Shown here: piece by piece, positions 62,323 through 64,000 of the stretch
How the letters are laid out: the number at the start of each line of letters is the position of its first letter
Numbering within the stretch: the stretch's first letter is position 1
From: Flavobacterium pallidum
GTDB taxonomy: Bacteria; Bacteroidota; Bacteroidia; Flavobacteriales; Flavobacteriaceae
Assembly: GCF_003097535.1 (NCBI RefSeq)
Contig: NZ_CP029187.1
Span: 1,178,001-1,242,000, forward strand
Reading direction: 5' to 3'
Length of the DNA stretch: 64,000 nucleotides
Position numbers and translations under genes: made by a program
Notes under the pieces: generated by a model
Told to the model about the DNA's origin: nothing
Database searches by the model: none
Seen by the model: only the letters and a program-made list of their open reading frames with translations

Positions 62323-64000
62323 TTATTTCTTCACAAAACGGATCGTCTTGCTTCCTGCATCTGTGGTAACGCAGATGAAATAAACACCCGCAGCAAATGA
62401 GGAAACGTCCCAGTGGGTTTCCGCCGTAGTCGATTTTACGGTTTGGCCCAACGCGTTGTAAAAAACAGTCTGTGTCACATTAATTCCTTCGGGAACATCA
62501 AGCCTGAGTTGACTTTCAGCAGGATTCGGATACAATTGCACTGCGGCAGTCCCGAAATCCTCCATGCCCAGCGCCACCACATTCCCGGCAGATATGATAT
62601 CCTTATTCACATCAAAAGCTACGGATGTGACAGCAAACGGTACGTTTTCAAAAAACACCTGATTGTTTGAAGTATTGTCCAATATAAAATCCATCTGCTG
62701 GCCGGCCGCACCATACACCCTGATCGGTAAAGGCATCTCAAAATAAGTGACCGATGCATGCGATTGTGTCTGGTTTACCGTGAATTTCACAACACCCGGA
62801 CTCTCGTTATAGGCGGTGATGTTATAGGACGGATATCCTTGCTTATACACCCAGTCATTGAAAAACTCTGTCAAGTTTTGGCCGTAGGTGGCGTCAAGAT
62901 GTGCCTGTAAATCGGCAGTCGTCGCGTAAGCATAAGCCAGATCCGGATCGGCGAGGTAATTCTTGAGCCCTTGAAAAAATGCGGTGTCACCCAATTTCAG
63001 CCGGAGCATATTGACAACCATAGCGCCTTTGTTATAGCTCAGCCTTCCACTGAAAATGCGGTTCACACTATTCAGGTCAGAATCACTAAGGTATACCGCA
63101 CCTCCGGGCTGTGAGGTGATACTGTTGATCATATTCGATTTTTCGTTCGTAAAAGCCGCTTCACCATCAAAATCCTTAATCACCAAAGCGGCAAGGTAAG
63201 TGGCAAAACCTTCATTGAGCCAAATGTCCTTCCAGGTGCCGCAGGTCACTTTGTCGCCAAACCACTGGTGCCCCAGCTCATGCGCTATCAGCCCCCTCCC
63301 GAAACTGACCATGAACGAAACCGTCGTATGCTCCATACCGCCGCCCCAGCCAAATTGTGCATGGCCGTATTTTTCATCGGCAAAAGGATAGGTTTCGAAA
63401 AGCTGCTCGTACAGGTTCATAATCGGCACGGTCTGCGCAAGGTTGTTCATGTTTGCAGCAAGATTTTCCGGATAAATATAATTTACGATCGGGAAAACAT
63501 TTGGCGTGCTTCCCGCCATCTGGGTATAAATGCTGTAATTGGTTACCGCAATCGCAACCAGGTATGCCGGAATGGGATGGCCGTGGTGGAAATGCGTTGT
63601 CTTGTAGGCTCCGTTGATCGTTTCTTCCAGCTGTTTTCCATTCGATACGCTCACATACTGTGAAGGGGCGGTGATGTAGACATCGATGTTGTTGATTTTA
63701 TCGTTCAAATCCTGTTTGCACGGCCACCAATCCTGCGCGCCGTATGGCTCTGACAAGGTATATAATACCGGAGCGCCGTCATGTTCCTCTGTGGTAAAAG
63801 CCTCATTGTTAGTTGAAGGCTGGCCGGAATACGTGATTTCCACCGTGGTGGAAGCGCCCGCTGCAAGTCCGCCAGGCAAGGCAATCACCACTTCATTGTT
63901 ATTGTTTTGGGTAAATGACAATGTGACATTATTCCTTTTCACCGTACTTACCGTCAATTCGTTTGTCAGGTCAAAAACTACCGTTGCCATTTGGGAAAGG
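62323..64000 (-). CDS. M1 family metallopeptidase with T9SS type A sorting domain, 5'-truncated by window edge
   Basis: The frame is open to base 64000, so the N-terminus is missing; 559 residues are visible. Zinc-binding HELGHQWFG and, 18 residues later, NEGFATY form the aminopeptidase N-type HExxH-x18-E site. A GGGMEHTT motif (GAMEN-like position) precedes it. The C-terminus carries a T9SS sorting domain (LYPNPAESQLRLDV ... KTIRFVKK). The enzyme is expected to be secreted and to release N-terminal amino acids from peptides, probably for nutrition. The usual GxMEN is GGMEH here. Confidence 0.93.
   Translation of the reverse strand, partial: LSQMATVVFDLTNELTVSTVKRNNVTLSFTQNNNNEVVIALPGGLAAGASTTVEITYSGQPSTNNEAFTTEEHDGAPVLYTLSEPYGAQDWWPCKQDLNDKINNIDVYITAPSQYVSVSNGKQLEETINGAYKTTHFHHGHPIPAYLVAIAVTNYSIYTQMAGSTPNVFPIVNYIYPENLAANMNNLAQTVPIMNLYEQLFETYPFADEKYGHAQFGWGGGMEHTTVSFMVSFGRGLIAHELGHQWFGDKVTCGTWKDIWLNEGFATYLAALVIKDFDGEAAFTNEKSNMINSITSQPGGAVYLSDSDLNSVNRIFSGRLSYNKGAMVVNMLRLKLGDTAFFQGLKNYLADPDLAYAYATTADLQAHLDATYGQNLTEFFNDWVYKQGYPSYNITAYNESPGVVKFTVNQTQSHASVTYFEMPLPIRVYGAAGQQMDFILDNTSNNQVFFENVPFAVTSVAFDVNKDIISAGNVVALGMEDFGTAAVQLYPNPAESQLRLDVPEGINVTQTVFYNALGQTVKSTTAETHWDVSSFAAGVYFICVTTDAGSKTIRFVKK

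Overview
The window comes from a member of the Bacteroidota, most likely Flavobacterium or a close relative. The evidence is type A C-terminal sorting domains of the type IX secretion system (T9SS) on three proteins, -7 boxes of the TAnnTTTG type, DUF3570, DUF4266, PepSY-like and OMP_b-brl_3 families, and YD-repeat proteins of the Bacteroidota style. A tandem ice-binding protein gene hints at a cold habitat.

Layout. 1-0.9 kb: two tandem tail-collar (microcystin-dependent-like) genes, one cut by the window edge. 1.2-4 kb: a thioredoxin / ApbE / DUF4266 / DUF3570 operon. 4.1-14.4 kb: one gene for a 3408-residue repetitive surface protein (24 x 66 aa plus 8 x about 70 aa repeats) with a T9SS tail. 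14.5-25 kb: a membrane TPR-AraC regulator, PepSY-like and PAP2 proteins, a coupled lipid kinase / LtaS-type gene pair, a TonB-type outer-membrane protein and a two-component system.

25.1-55.7 kb is the most interesting part. A type II secretion-like (T2SS-like) machine is encoded in two clusters. The minus-strand cluster at 25.1-30.5 kb holds two lipoproteins and GspC-, GspK-, GspI/J- and GspF-like genes. The plus-strand cluster at 49.4-55.7 kb holds a pilin, prepilin peptidase, GspE, GspD, GspL-like and GspM-like genes. Between them, on the minus strand and divergent from the plus cluster across about 100 bp, lie a Skp/OmpH chaperone, a lipoprotein, an SpvB-like 1642-aa protein, a TPR protein, and two almost identical Rhs/YD-repeat proteins that differ only in an internal 400-bp block and in their C-terminal tails, each followed by a small lipoprotein (candidate immunity). 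I infer a secretion system with polymorphic-toxin-like cargo. The prepilin peptidase gene is interrupted by a -1 frameshift at an A11 tract containing an A_AAA_AAG heptamer in the right phase.

56-64 kb: a T9SS-tailed double DUF3494 ice-binding protein bracketed by about 220-bp direct repeats next to tRNA-Asn, then RseP, a Gfo/Idh/MocA oxidoreductase, an MFS transporter and a T9SS-tailed M1 metallopeptidase that runs off the right edge. All family calls are by eye from motifs and architecture; no search was run.
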